Of a DNA stretch of 64,000 nt, positions 1 to 11,200 are shown one piece after another. The notes under the pieces were generated by a model. That model saw only the letters and a list, made by a program, of their open reading frames with translations. It was not told where the DNA came from and made no database searches. Each line of letters begins with the position of its first letter. Positions within the stretch are counted from its first letter, which is position 1. Source of the stretch: Zygnema cylindricum (taxonomy: Eukaryota > Streptophyta > Zygnematophyceae > Zygnematales > Zygnemataceae); assembly GCA_037447655.1 (NCBI GenBank), contig JBBHKE010002488.1:69536-133535 (forward strand), read 5' to 3'. Position numbers and translations under genes: made by a program.

Positions 1-478
1 AGGACACGTGGCAGAAAGACATTAGATCGCGGCATCTCCGGGTATTAAGGGAGCGAATCCGGATATACCACGTGTTGACATTTAAGACATGTCCTATAGT
101 ATTCGTACAGAAAGTACAACGGCACCAGTACTTTTGTGTACAGAGGAGTAATATGATTGGTCCGTTCATCAGTAGATAAAGTTTGTGAGAGAGATAGGAC
201 TTAGAAAAAATTGGTAGATAGGACCTTCTCTCCCTGAGAGCTTCTGTACAAAAGGTCAAATTTCACCCTCCATAACTTCCTACTCAGGGGAGCAAATTCA
301 TAGATTATTTTTTGCTATTGACTCAAAGGTGTCTTGCCTTCACAGGGGTGAAGGTGGTGAGAGTTTTTTTTTTCCAGGGTGGCAGTAATTCTTGTTGAAA
401 TACAAAGGGGTCAGTGTTATCCTTGAGGCTTCTTAGAAGCTGTCCACTCTGAGGATTTATGGAGGTCTCAGAGTTTCA
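1..478 (+). repeat. 3' part of a family-B Copia LTR
   Basis: This is the right-hand portion of an LTR of family B, cut by the window edge. From about position 100 it aligns by eye with 44860-45238 and 50260-50639, sharing the blocks CATCAGTAGATA, GAGAGATAGGACTTAG, a CCTCCATAACTT stretch and the end GAGTTTCA. The gag ATG seen 20 bases before the LTR end in other copies reads as ATGGAGGTCTCAGAGTTTCA here too. No primer-binding site follows, so this is a solo LTR or a 3' LTR. Confidence 0.85.
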
Positions 479-735
479 TAACACTTTAAATAAATAATAA
501 ACTAAGACGTGTATCGTTTCGTGAATAATATAATGGTTACGGCGTACGTCTATGTAGTACTTCACAGACATAGATTCAAATCTGTTGTAGGGCAACATTT
601 TGGCAATCTATAAATTTGTCTTTCTGTCTGCCTGTTTCTTTTTGACTATGGCGGCATACATGGTGACTCTCTCTCTCTCTCTTCACTCAAGAGTCTAAAT
701 TAAGAATTGAATATTAATTACTTGTTTTCAAGAGA
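479..735 (-). repeat. Remnant of an E/H-like LTR with tRNA-like module
   Basis: The stretch after the B LTR resembles the middle of LTR family E in minus orientation: TATCGTTTCGT, then AATGGTTACGG (box A-like) and GATTCAAATCTG (box B-like), compared with 37127-37205. A short CT repeat (about 669-692) and a terminal TTTTCA near 731-736 look like the decayed start of a minus-strand LTR. The B LTR probably inserted into this older LTR. Boundaries are approximate. Confidence 0.5.
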
Positions 736-1037
736 TACCTTAGGGGATCTGCCCTATCTTTGTATACACGGAAATATGCGGCAATTTGTGCTATTACATA
801 AATGACACCCGCATATTCTGAATCTCTAGCCATAACTGGCAACCCATAAATTCTTTTCCAAGCCGCGGCGCTAGTAAGTTATGACTCTGCAAGTAACGAA
901 ATTTCACCTGAAATATTTGAGGTCCCTCATCAATTGGTTGTTGCCTCTCGCGCAGCAATTCCAGCTTGATCAGCAATGATAGTCCCTCTAAGGGATTCGG
1001 TATCATTTGTCTTCAATTTATTACGGAAGAGGACTAA
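736..1037. other. Unassigned stretch before Ty3 gag
   Basis: I recognise no gene in these 300 bases. By position this could be leader or 5' gag sequence of the Ty3 element. A minus-strand open frame of 70 codons (794-1006) has no similarity that I recognise. Confidence 0.4.
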
Positions 1038-2010
1038 ATGCGTAATCGTGATCAAGTCAAAGAACTAATTAATTTTGAACGTCGACCAGACGAAACTGCC
1101 CCGCCATTGCGAGCACGTAGGGAAACATTACGTGAAACACTGCGTGACCTGATGTCAGACGCAGAGGTAGTTCAATAATTTGTGGGGCAATTTCCCACCC
1201 AATCTTGACGTTTCATTCAAAGCCGTTTGACTGAGGCATATGGCCCTCAAATTTTATTTTGAGCATGCTGGAGAATATGTTGTAAGGTATGAAATGCAGA
1301 CCAACTGGTGGGACGCTGATGAGCGGCCTAAGCCTTCTCCTAGAGGATATCCAAATTTTAACTCGAATCCTAACCCTCGCCCATGGAAAAATACCTGATC
1401 TCTAAGGGCTCTGACCATGGCAACACTACCAACAAACCCTGGAGTGCGTATATGCTTCCGTTGATGTAACATAGGTCATGACGCACGCAACTCTCCAAAT
1501 AAGATAGCCACGTGTACGCATTGCAATCAGACAGGTCAATATGCACATCGATGTCACATTAAAAATTTTGACTTTAGTTATCAAAGTCAAATAAAAAACG
1601 GTGGGATACCTGCTCGCGCAGCAACATTGGTCACTCCACCTAAAGATGTAGAGAAAGACACACCTCCCAAAATCAACTGGAGAGACCAAGAGAAGGCTAA
1701 GTTGCAGGCTACCGTAGCGGTCATGATGAAAGAGCAGTTTGCCGCTCTTATGGCGCATGTCAAACCGCAATTATCTGGAATGGCGCGAACCGTGGTCCAT
1801 ATGCCCTCTTTTGCGGGTCGACCTTTTTGGGAGTCGACTGTTCAACAAAGGTCAGGCCTTATCAAATGTAATCCTGATCAGAATCCAGATTCAAAAACAT
1901 TTAACACCCGCTTACCATTATCGTTTTCTAAAGAACCTCACTCACATACTCCAAAAACAGCCTCTGGTATCACCGTTGAGGCATTAATAATCCTGGAGAG
2001 GAGTATATAA
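1038..2010 (+). pseudogene. Ty3-type gag (capsid/nucleocapsid), decayed
   Basis: Structural protein of the outer Ty3-like element, which would package element RNA in the cytoplasm. The frame opens at ATG 1038 with an Arg/Glu-rich helical segment (RETLRETLRDLMSD) and soon reaches stops. A pair of CX2CX4HX4C zinc knuckles is visible at about 1453-1555. In the first, the second Cys is TGA and the last Cys is Ser. In the second (CTHCNQTG...RC), the His is Gln. A longer open stretch (1627-2010) follows the knuckles, rich in Lys/Gln. The retroviral-type knuckle just upstream of a protease fixes this as gag. Several stops and frameshifts make it non-functional. Confidence 0.75.
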
Positions 2011-2052
2011 GACACTTATAAGGTCAAAGAACGATTATCCATACTGTCCACT

Positions 2053-2427
2053 ATGCTTCCTGATCTGGTAGTCCACACCAAACCTGTGGATATAACCCAA
2101 TCTCCACATGCATTACAGACTCTCCAAAACCATAAAAACACTCTCTCCCTTCAAGGAATTACGCTTGAAGAGCGTTCTAGTCTCACTCCAGACATCAGTT
2201 TTTTGGATAACAAATTGGGTGTGTTCACGGTCAATGGGGCCGCCCAGGCTTTACCTCTCATGGAGACAAGCGCAAAACCAATCATCTTTGGTTCAGAATT
2301 TGCCATAAAAATAGGTCTTACGGCTGATAAACTACAACCTACCACCACTCGCCTGTTGACTTTTGCAGGTACCACTGAACCGGTCCTCCGTATTACAAAA
2401 CAATTCGTTTGTTTACAGTTTCAATGA
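2053..2427 (+). pseudogene. Ty3-type aspartic protease, active site lost
   Basis: Retropepsin-like domain that would cleave the Gag-Pol polyprotein. The core FTVNGAAQALPLMETSAKP aligns with the family pattern (V-N-G, then hydrophobic residues, then D-T/S-G-A). The catalytic Asp-Thr-Gly reads Glu-Thr-Ser here, so this copy would be inactive. A flap-side segment with IGLTADKL follows, as in plant Gypsy proteases. It sits about 40 bases after the gag knuckle region, in the usual order. Just downstream (2464-2517) a 27-base unit is tandemly duplicated in frame. Confidence 0.7.
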
Positions 2428-2463
2428 AAGTCTGAAACGGACTTTGCAGAAATATACGCTCAC

Positions 2464-2517
2464 GCCTTGGTCACTAAGTGTAGTAATTATGCCTTGGTCC
2501 CTAAGTGTAGTAATTAT
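2464..2517 (+). repeat. 27-bp in-frame tandem duplication
   Basis: The unit beginning GCCTTGGTC occurs at 2464-2490 and again at 2491-2517 with one difference. Twenty-seven bases is nine codons, so the frame was kept. It lies between the protease and the methyltransferase of the Ty3 element. Confidence 0.9.
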
Positions 2518-2569
2518 GAATGCCTAGTCGGCCAAACGTTATTTTCCGAGTGGGGGGGGAGGGGTTGAT

Positions 2570-3714
2570 ATGCATGATCAAACATTTTCGTACAAACCAA
2601 ACAATTTTTTGGAACGCAAAGTGTGCTTACCTCTTTTCTCACCTCGACAACCTATGCCTACTAGAGCTCATTGTGCGCTGATCTTGCAAGCTTATGCGTC
2701 AGTTGGCATAGGCACAGACATTCTCGAATGTACAACCGCAGACGAAATCTCACGCGATCCCATGGGAATACCAAAACTATTCAGCACACTCGGATTTACC
2801 ATTGACTCGTCATATTTTGACCGGCTATATAAATTTACAATACTGATTTGTTTATTTAGTATTCCGAATTCACTCTAAATTACGATGGATCCTTTTGGAG
2901 TTTTGCCCATTAAATGGACACCAGTCAGTTTACAACCTCACCTGAACAGTGTCGTTATCTTAGACCTTTTTGCAAGAATTCGTACTTCACTTCTCGCTTG
3001 CCTTCGGAAAGGTCTTTTAATTAAACATTATTATTTTGTAGACATTGACACTTTGGCTCAACTCGCTCAATTGCACCAGTGTCAAATCTTCCACGAGCAA
3101 TATCCTCACCTCTTGCCTCAATCTGCTTTTCACGACATGCATTCGGCTTTACCACAAGATATCCCTCTAATACGAAATAACCATTTGTTGGAGTAAAAAC
3201 CAATAGATCTCCTCTTTGCCGGATGGGAATGTCAGGAATGTCCAAGGCCGGGAAAGGTTTAGGTCTTGCAGATCCACATACTAAGTTTTTTTCGAGTTGG
3301 TGCGTCTTATCCACTTCTTCCAAAAACTGAACCATCTTTTCGAATACATCTTAGAAAATGTCGCAGCTTATAATGATCCTTGACCCACGGTCGTTGCAGA
3401 TTACAAACGTATTGAATCATTGATTGGACCACCGTTAATAATCGATGTTGCACGCCACGATTGACTGGCCCACCAGTTCGTTCCAAGTGGACTAACCTGG
3501 TGGACATGGGCCGTCTTCAAGAGGCCAACCTTGTTGTTCGGCCACCTAATATTTCCATTCAGAATGCACTTCTCCCATTTCATAAGATCCACACATGCAT
3601 TCATACAGACTATCTTCCTGCTTTTGATCTTAACATACTTGGCCAGCCACTACGTGCACTTCCAACACTGGTCGGATATCCACACTCTTATGCATATTCA
3701 CACAACGGACAACG
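2570..3714 (+). pseudogene. Cytosine-5 DNA methyltransferase, N-terminal and catalytic part, inside a Ty3 element
   Basis: A C5-cytosine DNA methyltransferase domain, which would methylate cytosines in DNA with S-adenosylmethionine. Conserved motifs appear in order across several frames: motif I ILDLFARIRTS (family LDLFAGIGT) near 2957-2990, a VDID acidic loop near 3040, motif IV AGWECQECS (family PCQ) near 3218-3243, motif VI LENVAAYND (family ENV) near 3351-3377, and a motif VIII-like RSKWTN near 3480-3497. A target-recognition-like segment with RPPNISIQN and LPTLVGYPHSYAY follows. The pieces are separated by stops and frameshifts, and motif I has lost its central glycines. The gene stops at 3714 where Copia A(+) inserted, and its C-terminus resumes at 20729. 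It lies between protease and RT, so it belongs to the element. An alternative is a bacterial-type methyltransferase captured separately, but the flanking gag, PR and RT argue against that. Confidence 0.8.
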
Positions 3715-4742
3715 TGTTGAAATTACTATATTTATAAGTTATTTCTAGGTCTAAATAAAACAGTAAAATAAGAAAAAAGAAAAGGGTGGACGACCTGCCT
3801 CTACCTCCTCTCTCTAGCCACCAAACTTCATAAAGTCAATGAAGGATAAAGAGGGTGGTTGAGCCATGGCTGTCTTAGTTCAATAGGCAGGACTAAAGAG
3901 TGACTTATGTCACTCTCAACAAAAAGGTTGAGTCCGGCAAGACTCAAACCTCCAACCAGCAGAGCGAGGCATAGTCGTCTGCTCTAACCGGTCTGTCGTA
4001 GGAGTTCATTAACATACATAGGGTGTGATATTTATTTAAATTGTGTTTTGATCCTAAATCCAATTAACGGAATAACAAATGAAAGAACATAGAACTACGT
4101 AATATATAGTGCGAACATTATCTCGCACGAAACAAATGAATCGGACATTTATTTCGACGGTCAATGTTGAATGTCCGTTTATGATCCGACGGCACAAATC
4201 GCTGCCGAAATCTCGAAATGGTCACCTTGGCGGTTTTCGGACATGGCGTGAGCTAGCGACACATGGAGAGATAACATTCGGTCGCGGGAATTCTGGAGAA
4301 CAGAAGGAGAAGTTAAAAATGGACACGCGTCCACTAAATGGCTTTGTCGTACACATGCCATATAGAAAGTACATCGGTCGTAGTACCTTTCAATACTCTA
4401 CAGTCCTTTGATTGGTACAATCGTTTGATTCGTTCATACATCAGTAGATAGGGGTTCTGAGAGGGGCTTAGGACTTAGAGAATTTGGTTGGTAGGGACCT
4501 CTCTCCCTTAGAGAGTTTTGTATAAACTTGGCATTTTTGCCACTTCATAACTAATCGGCTGGTTGGCCGTTTTTAGTGATTTTTTTTGCTACAAACTCAG
4601 AGAAGTCCAAGATGCACAAGGGTGCATTCATACTGTCAATTTTTCCTCTTGGGCAGCAGTGGCTGTGGCTAAAAGTGGGTTGGTTAAAAGCTATCTAGAA
4701 GCTTCCTAAATTTTAAAGTCCAAAAGAGGACACAGAATTACA
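3715..4742 (+). repeat. 5' LTR of Copia element A(+)
   Basis: A 1028-bp LTR starting TGTTGAAATTAC and ending GAATTACA, directly followed by the primer-binding site. It carries a hairpin GAGTGAC-TTAT-GTCACTC near 3899, an antisense tRNA-like module near 3910-4005 and the shared block CATCAGTAGATAG near 4438. The gag ATG expected 20 bases before the LTR end is AAA in this copy. The 5-bp flank CAACG (3710-3714) pairs with CAAGC at 20729-20733. Confidence 0.9.
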
Positions 4743-4755
4743 GGTTATGGGCCCA
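4743..4755 (+). other. Primer-binding site of A(+), half-tRNA(iMet) type
   Basis: GGTTATGGGCCCA begins right after the LTR. It is complementary to the end of the 5' half of initiator tRNA-Met, the unusual primer described for Drosophila copia and Ty5, rather than to a tRNA 3' end. Confidence 0.8.
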
Positions 4756-5006
4756 CCCTCTAGGGTGCCTATCTTCAATGGATCTGGATTTATCTATTGG
4801 GAAGCCATGATGATGGGGGCTTTGTGCGAAAAACGATACTTGGGTATTTTTAGTGGACAAGTGAAACGTCCACCTCAGGAACTCCACCAGGGTTTGGTGG
4901 AATAAGGTTTTCTGCAGCAACCTCTACAACAGCAGAGGAGGCAGATGATGGGGATAACAGTGTGTCCAAGAAGGGGAAAGAGATGGAGACGCCTCTTACT
5001 CCTATT
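4743..5006 (+). pseudogene. Gag N-terminus of Copia A(+), interrupted by element D
   Basis: Start of the A(+) Gag-Pol frame: QVMGPPSRVPIFNGSGF followed by IYWEAMMMGALCEKRY, the family's conserved Gag N-terminus, then an acidic/Lys-rich linker (KKGKEMETPLTP). The frame has a small shift near 4885-4910. It breaks at 5006 after CCTATT, where the minus-strand element D begins. The same linker continues at 13041 with CTATTACC, giving a CTATT target duplication. Confidence 0.85.
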
Positions 5007-5757
5007 TTTTGTTCTACGACCACCGGTGCAGGTGGAGGAGCAGTAGTAGTAGTAGAAGTAGACATGATACACTCTCACAAGCTATCAAGAATCCTACCAA
5101 ACAACTGTTTTCAAGTGCTCACCAATTCTTACAAAAACATCCAAACTTCTCAAAACTCTATCATAATATAGATTACAACAAACAATGACAAATCCCAAAG
5201 TTTCAACACAATTGACCAGACAACACTCAAGATATAATGCTCAAAAGTTTCCCAAAAATTGTCTGCAGTTTTACTACTTGGAAGTCTGGATACAAGATGT
5301 GTTCTGAGTTCTAAGTCTTATACTTGTGTTGTACTGGCAATACAAGTGTACCTGAGAGGTACGTCACTCTACTAGGCTTATACTAATCTATCAAGCTACC
5401 ACTAAGCTACCACTAAGCTACCACTAAGCTACCACTAAGCTACCACTGAGCTACCACTATGATACCACTGAAATACCCACTAAGTTGAGGTCCGTTAACC
5501 TGATTCATATCAAAAGCAGCTGCTGTGTCGTGTACCGAATCATATCCAATATAGCAGCAGCTGCGTTGTCTGTACGGATCATATCTAAAGTAATCGCAGC
5601 TGCGTTTGTCCTGTCTGTGTCGCAGCTTCGCTGCTGCGCTGCTCTGTCTGCATAGCTGTTGCGCTGCTGTGCTGCTCTGTCTGCATAGCTGTTGCGCTGC
5701 TGCGCTGCTCTGTCTGCATAGCTGTTGCGCTGCTGCGCTGCTCAGTCTACATAGTGT
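5007..5757 (-). repeat. First (outer) LTR copy of element D, minisatellite-rich
   Basis: Minus-strand LTR whose element-sense end, with ATGTCTACTTCTAC (Gag MSTSTTTT) and GTAGAACA, lies at 5010-5067. It lacks the start module (TGTTGTTTTTGTAAAGC) seen at 13040-12954. It is directly abutted by a second LTR copy at 5758. Two minisatellites fill its right half: an 11-bp unit AAGCTACCACT repeated about six times (5393-5458) and a 33-bp CTG-rich unit (5641-5757). Three unexplained T residues (5007-5009) separate it from the CTATT duplication. Confidence 0.75.
5641..5757. repeat. 33-bp CTG/CAG-rich minisatellite
   Basis: GCTCTGTCTGCATAG recurs at 5641, 5674 and 5707, with a diverged copy at 5740, a period of exactly 33 bases. 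On the minus strand 33 bases is 11 codons, which gives an artificial repetitive open frame (SSAAAQQLCRQ). The core GCTGCGCTGCT pairs with AGCAGCGCAGC and could fold as RNA. Confidence 0.9.
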
Positions 5758-6284
5758 TGTTCTACAACCACCGGTGCAGATGGAGGAGCAGCAGTAGTAG
5801 TAGAAGTAGACATGATACACTCTCAGAAGCTATCAAGAATCCTACCAAACAGCTGTTCTTAAGTGCTCACCACTTCTTATATAAGCATCCAAACCTCACA
5901 AAACTCTATCACAATATAGAGTATAATAAACACTGATAACTCCCAAAGTTATAGCACAATTGACCTGACAACACTCAAGATATAATACTCAGAAGTTTCC
6001 CAAAAACTGTCTGCAGTTTTACTACTTGGAAGTCTGGATACATTATATGTTATGAGTCCTAAGTCTTATACTAGTGTTGTACCGGCAATACTAGTGTACT
6101 TCAGAGGTACGTCAAGCTGGCAAGCTAATACTAAGCTACCACTGAGCTAGCAGCTGCTCTGCTGTATAGCAGCTGCGCTGCTGTCTTTTGTATAGCAGCT
6201 GCGCTGCTCTGTCTGTATAGCAGCTGCGCTGCTTTGTCTGTAAAGCAGCTGCGCTGCTCTGAGACTGAAAGCTTTCCAAAAAGA
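5758..6284 (-). repeat. 3' LTR of element D(-)
   Basis: About 527 bp in minus orientation. It ends (plus side) at GAAAGCTTTCCAAAAAGACA, matching the D start module at 12954-13040 (GAAAGCTTTACAAAAACAACA). It includes a 25-bp repeat TAGCAGCTGCGCTGCT at 6168, 6194, 6219 and 6244. A polypurine-like AGCTTTAGGGGAGTAT (minus) lies just inside at 6285-6300. Confidence 0.75.
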
Positions 6285-6449
6285 CAATACTCCCCTAAAG
6301 CTTTAGACTCAGTATACAGGCGTAGCTGCGATGACAAACTAGCGCAGCATCGCAACATAGAAACATAACATTTAGCCAGTCACCCAGTTCCACTACATCT
6401 CAATGGTGGACTTATCGCAGCGTGGCAGTATAGCAGTTCAGCAATTGAA

Positions 6450-7927
6450 CTATTCACTTAATCCCACTGCGTTCCTACAATACCTCAGCTTAGGAGCAGG
6501 AAGAGCTTTAGTGAGCATATCAGCAATCATTTTTGCACCTGGCAAATAACATAATTTAATCACTATAGAGAACACTTTTTCTCTTACAAAGTGTAATCTT
6601 ACATCCATATGCTTGTTTTTGAAGTGATGACTCGGGTTAGATCAATGGCTATGGCAGCCTGGTTATCACACCAGATCACCTGTGGACAACCCTGCATGTA
6701 ACCTAGTTCTTGTAACATGGATTTTACCCATAAGAGTTCTTTGAGGGCCGAGCTTGCCGCCATATATTCTGACTCCATTGTTGTTTGTGCTGTCACCTTT
6801 TGAAGTTTGCTGCTCCAGCAGCAAGTACTGTTCCCAATTTGTAGAACGAATCTCGTGGTGGATTTCCGGCTAGGCATGTCGCCATAGCTTGCATCACTCT
6901 ACGTTTGTAGTTTTACTTCTCCTCCGCCTAGTGTAAGTTTGAGGTCTTTGGTTCCGGCCAAATATCTTAAGACTCTCCTTGCTGCATCAAAGTCAGATTT
7001 TCTCGGATTCTCTAGATTTCTGCTCAGTACCTCGAATGCTGCAGCAATGTCTGGAAGGGTACAATTCATGAAATATATTAAGCTTCCCACTATCTGTCTG
7101 TAAGGTATTTGTGTCATAGAATCATTCTCCCCTGATTCTAAATACTTGCTTTCAATGACACCTGGTTATGTCTCTTCTCCCTATAACTTTTGCCGAAACT
7201 CCATTGGAGTTAGACATCCTTTTGCCCCCCGCATTCCGTACTCATCTAACATGTTTCCAATAGCCTTCTTTTGAGTCAATTTTATTTCTTTTTTATTTTT
7301 GTCCCTCTCTACCTAGATACCCAAAATATATTTTGCCTCACCGAGGTGTTTCATCTCGAACCGTGAGTTTAGAGCAGTTTTGATTTTGTTAATTTCAGCC
7401 ATTGATTTGCTAATTAATAGTAAATCATCTACATACACCGCTATATACACTATCCCATTTTCACCCTTTAGAACGTAAACAGAGTGATCAAAACGTATCC
7501 TTTAAAATCCTAGGCTAGTAATAATTCATCAAGCTTCAGATTCCATTGTCAGGGGCCTATTTTAGGCCGTAGAGAGATTATAACAACTTGCATACTAAGT
7601 GCTCTTTTCCTGGTTCCACATACTTTTCAGGTTGCTGCATGTAAATGGTCTTTTCCAGTTCTCCGTGCAAAAAGGCCATCTTTACATCCATCTGATGTAT
7701 TTCCATATCTTCTATAACAGCTAAGGACATCAAAATCCTAACTGTCGGAAATCTAACAACCGGAGAAAATGTTTCTTCAAAATCAATTCCTTCCTTTTGA
7801 TTATACCCCTTTGCCACAAGTTTGGCCTTATGACGTTCAATGGTGTTGTCGCGACTTAACTTCACCTTAAATACCTATTTGCTGCCGATTCCTTTTCGGT
7901 CCGGAGGAAGGTCCACAAGCTCCCATG
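6450..7927 (-). pseudogene. Copia RT-RNase H of element D(-)
   Basis: C-terminal half of a Copia Pol. Minus-strand pieces read in order: WELVDLPPDRK and the RT start with LVAKGYNQKEGIDFEETFSPVV (7578-7927), KMAFLHGELEKTIYMQQPE, a YRQIVGSLIYFMN block (6899-7117), then RNase H with WCDNQAAIAI (6599-6877) and a terminal KMIADMLTKALPAPKLRYC ending at stop 6450. Numerous stops and shifts separate the pieces. Similarity to C (ALPAPKLKYC, MSTSTTT Gag start) places D as a relative of C. The gag, protease and integrase of D are missing: coding stops at 7927 at an inserted LTR piece. Confidence 0.85.
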
Positions 7928-8258
7928 TGTTGAAATTAAAGGTATTTTCTAGGTTATTTAAGTAAGTTAAATAGGAGGAGGAAAAGGCAGAGGCAGCCTT
8001 CTTCTAACTTCTCTCTCTAGCCCTCATACTTGTCGTAGTCACTGAAGGCAGGAGAGGAAGCTAAAGCCATGGCTGCCTATGCTTCTTTTTGTCAAAAGGC
8101 AGATCATTGGTAAACTTACCAAAAGGATTGACAAACCCAGGATTTGATCCCGGTACCTACCGACCGTTAATCTAGCCGTTAGTCTTAACCTATAGTCTAA
8201 GACCTGTGCTGAAGTATATAGGGTACGATAGCTACTTAAAGATAACAAAATAGAGAAT
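7928..8258 (+). repeat. E-like LTR 5' fragment
   Basis: Starts TGTTGAAATTAAAGG and follows the first ~330 bases of LTR E (GCCATGGCTG, GGTACCTACC, TAGGGTACGATAG, AGAGAATTC). It is cut at AGAGAATTC and joined to the minus-strand RT of A2(-) at 8259. The two partners share short identity around GAATTC/GAACTG, so this looks like a deletion or repair junction rather than a normal element end. Confidence 0.75.
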
Positions 8259-11200
8259 TCATAAAATATATTAAACTTCGTACGACCTGTCTATAAGGGA
8301 TAGTCTTCATAAACTCTCTCTCTTCTGTACTCATTTGATCATCTAAGATCATCACTCCTCCTTCTACACTCCCATCACTTACTTTTTTCAAGTCCATGGG
8401 AGTGGTACAACTGTTAGCATTTTCCATCTGGAATTTCTCAAGCATATTACCTATTGCTTCTTTCTGAGTATGTCTGATAATCTTCTTCCCCCTATCTCTC
8501 TCCATTTGAATCCCCAAAATATATTTTGCCTCACCTAAATCCTTCATATCAAATCTGCTTCTAAGATTTGTTTTTAACTTTTTGATCTTTTCCAAGGATT
8601 TACTTAACATAAGCAGATCATCCACATAAATTGCAATAAAAATGACACCATTCTCATCTTCAAACATATAGATAGAATGGTCAGAGATGATACGGATATA
8701 TCCTAGACTGGTAAGAAACTCATCTAGTTTCTTATTCCAATGACGGGGAGTTTGCTTCAGTCCATATAAGGACTTTATGAGCCTGCAGACTTTGCTCTCT
8801 TCTCCTTCTTCCACGAACCCCTCCGGTTGTCTCATGAAAATTTCTTCCTCTAACTCACCATTAAGAAACGCAGTCTTAATGTCCATCTGGTGGATTTCCA
8901 TGTCTTCCGCTGCTGCCTGGCTGAGGAGAATCCTTACTGATGGGAATCGATCAACTGGAGCAAAGGTCTCCTCATAGTCAATCCCCTCCTTTTGGGTGAA
9001 ACCCTTTGCTACCAATCGAGCCTTATATCTTTGAATGGTATTATCAGGGTTCAGTTTTAGTTTAAATACCCATTTATACCCAATAGGTTTTTTGTCTGGA
9101 GGACAATCTGCTAGTTCCCAAGAATTTGCTTCCATGATAGAAGCCATCTCATCATTTATAGCTCTAATCCATCTCTCTTTCTCTGGACTATTCACTGCCT
9201 CCGATTAAGACTGAGGCTCATCAGGGTGAGATAGCTTAGTTACCTTATGAGCGGCTTGTTTTTCCTGTAATCTTTTGCTGCTCCTCCTTCCTCCCTCAAA
9301 CTCTGAAGCAAGAATGGATGGAAGTCTTGCATTTCTTCTCATTGTCTTATCGGCTCCCCTGTCCATGGAAACCGGTTCTTGTCTTGCTGCTTCAATCTCC
9401 TCAAAGTCCATAGGAGTATGTGAGGTTCGCGGTGAGTCTCCTATATCTTAGATCTCTTCTGAATCTCAAATCACGGTTTCACCCATGTCCCTTTCGGGAA
9501 CGACCGAGTTCTCCTCACTTTCGGACTCAAATCTGATCCTTATCTTCTTTGTATATTTGAAGGGGTCAAATGACTTCCCTTCATCCATGACAACTAAGTG
9601 TTTGACTAGAATGATATCTTTCTTTGCTAAGTCATAGGCTCTATATCCCTTAACATCCTCATCATATCCCAGAAAGTATCCAGGTTTTCCCTTAGCATCT
9701 AGTTTCCAGTTTTTCCTATCCGTGTCAAGACTGTAAACTAGGCTACCAAATACTTTAAGGTGTGAGATATCTGGTTTCCTTCCAACCCATCTCTCATAAG
9801 GTGTCACTCCCTTTACAGCTGAGGTAAGGACGCTATTCTTAATGTAGTTGGCACAATTCATTACTTTTGCCCAAAATATCTTTCCTATTTTCTTGTCGGC
9901 CAACATACTACGTACACTATCTCCTAGTGTTCGATTCAACCTCTTACCTACCCCATTTTGTTCTGGGTTATATGGTACAGTTTTTTGGTGCTGCACTCCC
10001 TCATCTCTCAGATATTCCTCAAACTCGTTAGAAGTATATTCCCTCCCATTATCACTCCTTATCCTCTTAATGGGGGTTTAATGCAACTTCTCACACCAAG
10101 CTTTATATTCTTTGAAGTAAGTCGATGCTTCAGACTTTGTTTTCAGAAAGTAGACTCTAGAGTATCTAGACCTATCATCAGTTATTGTCATCATAAACCT
10201 CTTTCCTCCAACCGAAGGTACTTTTGCAGGTCCCCAAATATGTGTGTGGACCAAATCTAACACTTACTCACCTCTATATGTGGCGGCTTTGGGAAAGGGA
10301 AGTCTGTGAGCCTTACCTTGAGCACAACCACTTAAATCATCCATCATTTCATTATCCCCAAACTAAATGCCATCTACTACCCCAAGCTTTTTCATTTCCC
10401 TCAACCTATCAAAATGCACATGCCCCAACCGCTTATGCCAAATCATCACCTTAGGAACACCAACATAGTAAGCATTCTTCTTTTTATTACTCAGGTTAAG
10501 CCTAAACATTCCTTGGCTACCCTTACCTGCTGTGAAGTAAACTTCATCCCCATACTTAGCTGTAAAGACTCCCTTTCTAGTGAAGGTATCAAACTCTTTG
10601 TCATCCAACACAGACGTAGAGACAAGATTTTTACTCAGCTGAGGAATGTAAAGTACATCTGAGAATGTAAGTATAGAAGTGTTACCCTCCACTAAGACTT
10701 TCATATCTACTGATCCCACTAGATCTGTATTAACCACTCTCCCATCCCTATACTTTATCTCTTCAGTAGGAATCTTTCTTAACTTAGTGAAGAGTTCTAT
10801 ATCACGACACATATGCATGGATGCACTTGAGTCAATGATCCATCGTTCCTGTGGAGCTTCCCAGATTGCTCCAAAGGCACACTTCTGCCTCCGATGAATC
10901 TCCTTCTCCTCAAAACTCTCGTCAAGAAGAAGCTCCCCATCCTCCTCAGAGGACTCATCCTCGGTTTCTCCTGACACTTTTGTAACCACAAGTGCCTTTT
11001 TCTTCCCTCTGGAAGAACCCCCTCCACGGTTCTCTAGTAGCCTCAGCTCTGATAGCTTGACACAATCTGCAATAAAGTGTCCCGGCTTTTTGCAATAATG
11101 ACAAAGACCCTTTGGGGGCCTTTGTCCCCCAGAATGATCTCTTTCCCCTCTATATGGTTTCTTCGGGTCCTTCCTCCATCGGTCCCCTCCTGCTGCTAGA

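Noticed and set aside
5393-5458. Short direct repeats resembling a CRISPR array
   Set aside because: The 11-bp units are contiguous with no spacers, and the genome is eukaryotic.
5440-5820. Open frames of 126 and 63 codons rich in SSAAAQQLCRQ or LCLHSCCAA repeats
   Set aside because: They are frames of the 33-bp minisatellite in an LTR; the period is a multiple of three, so frames stay open on both strands by chance.
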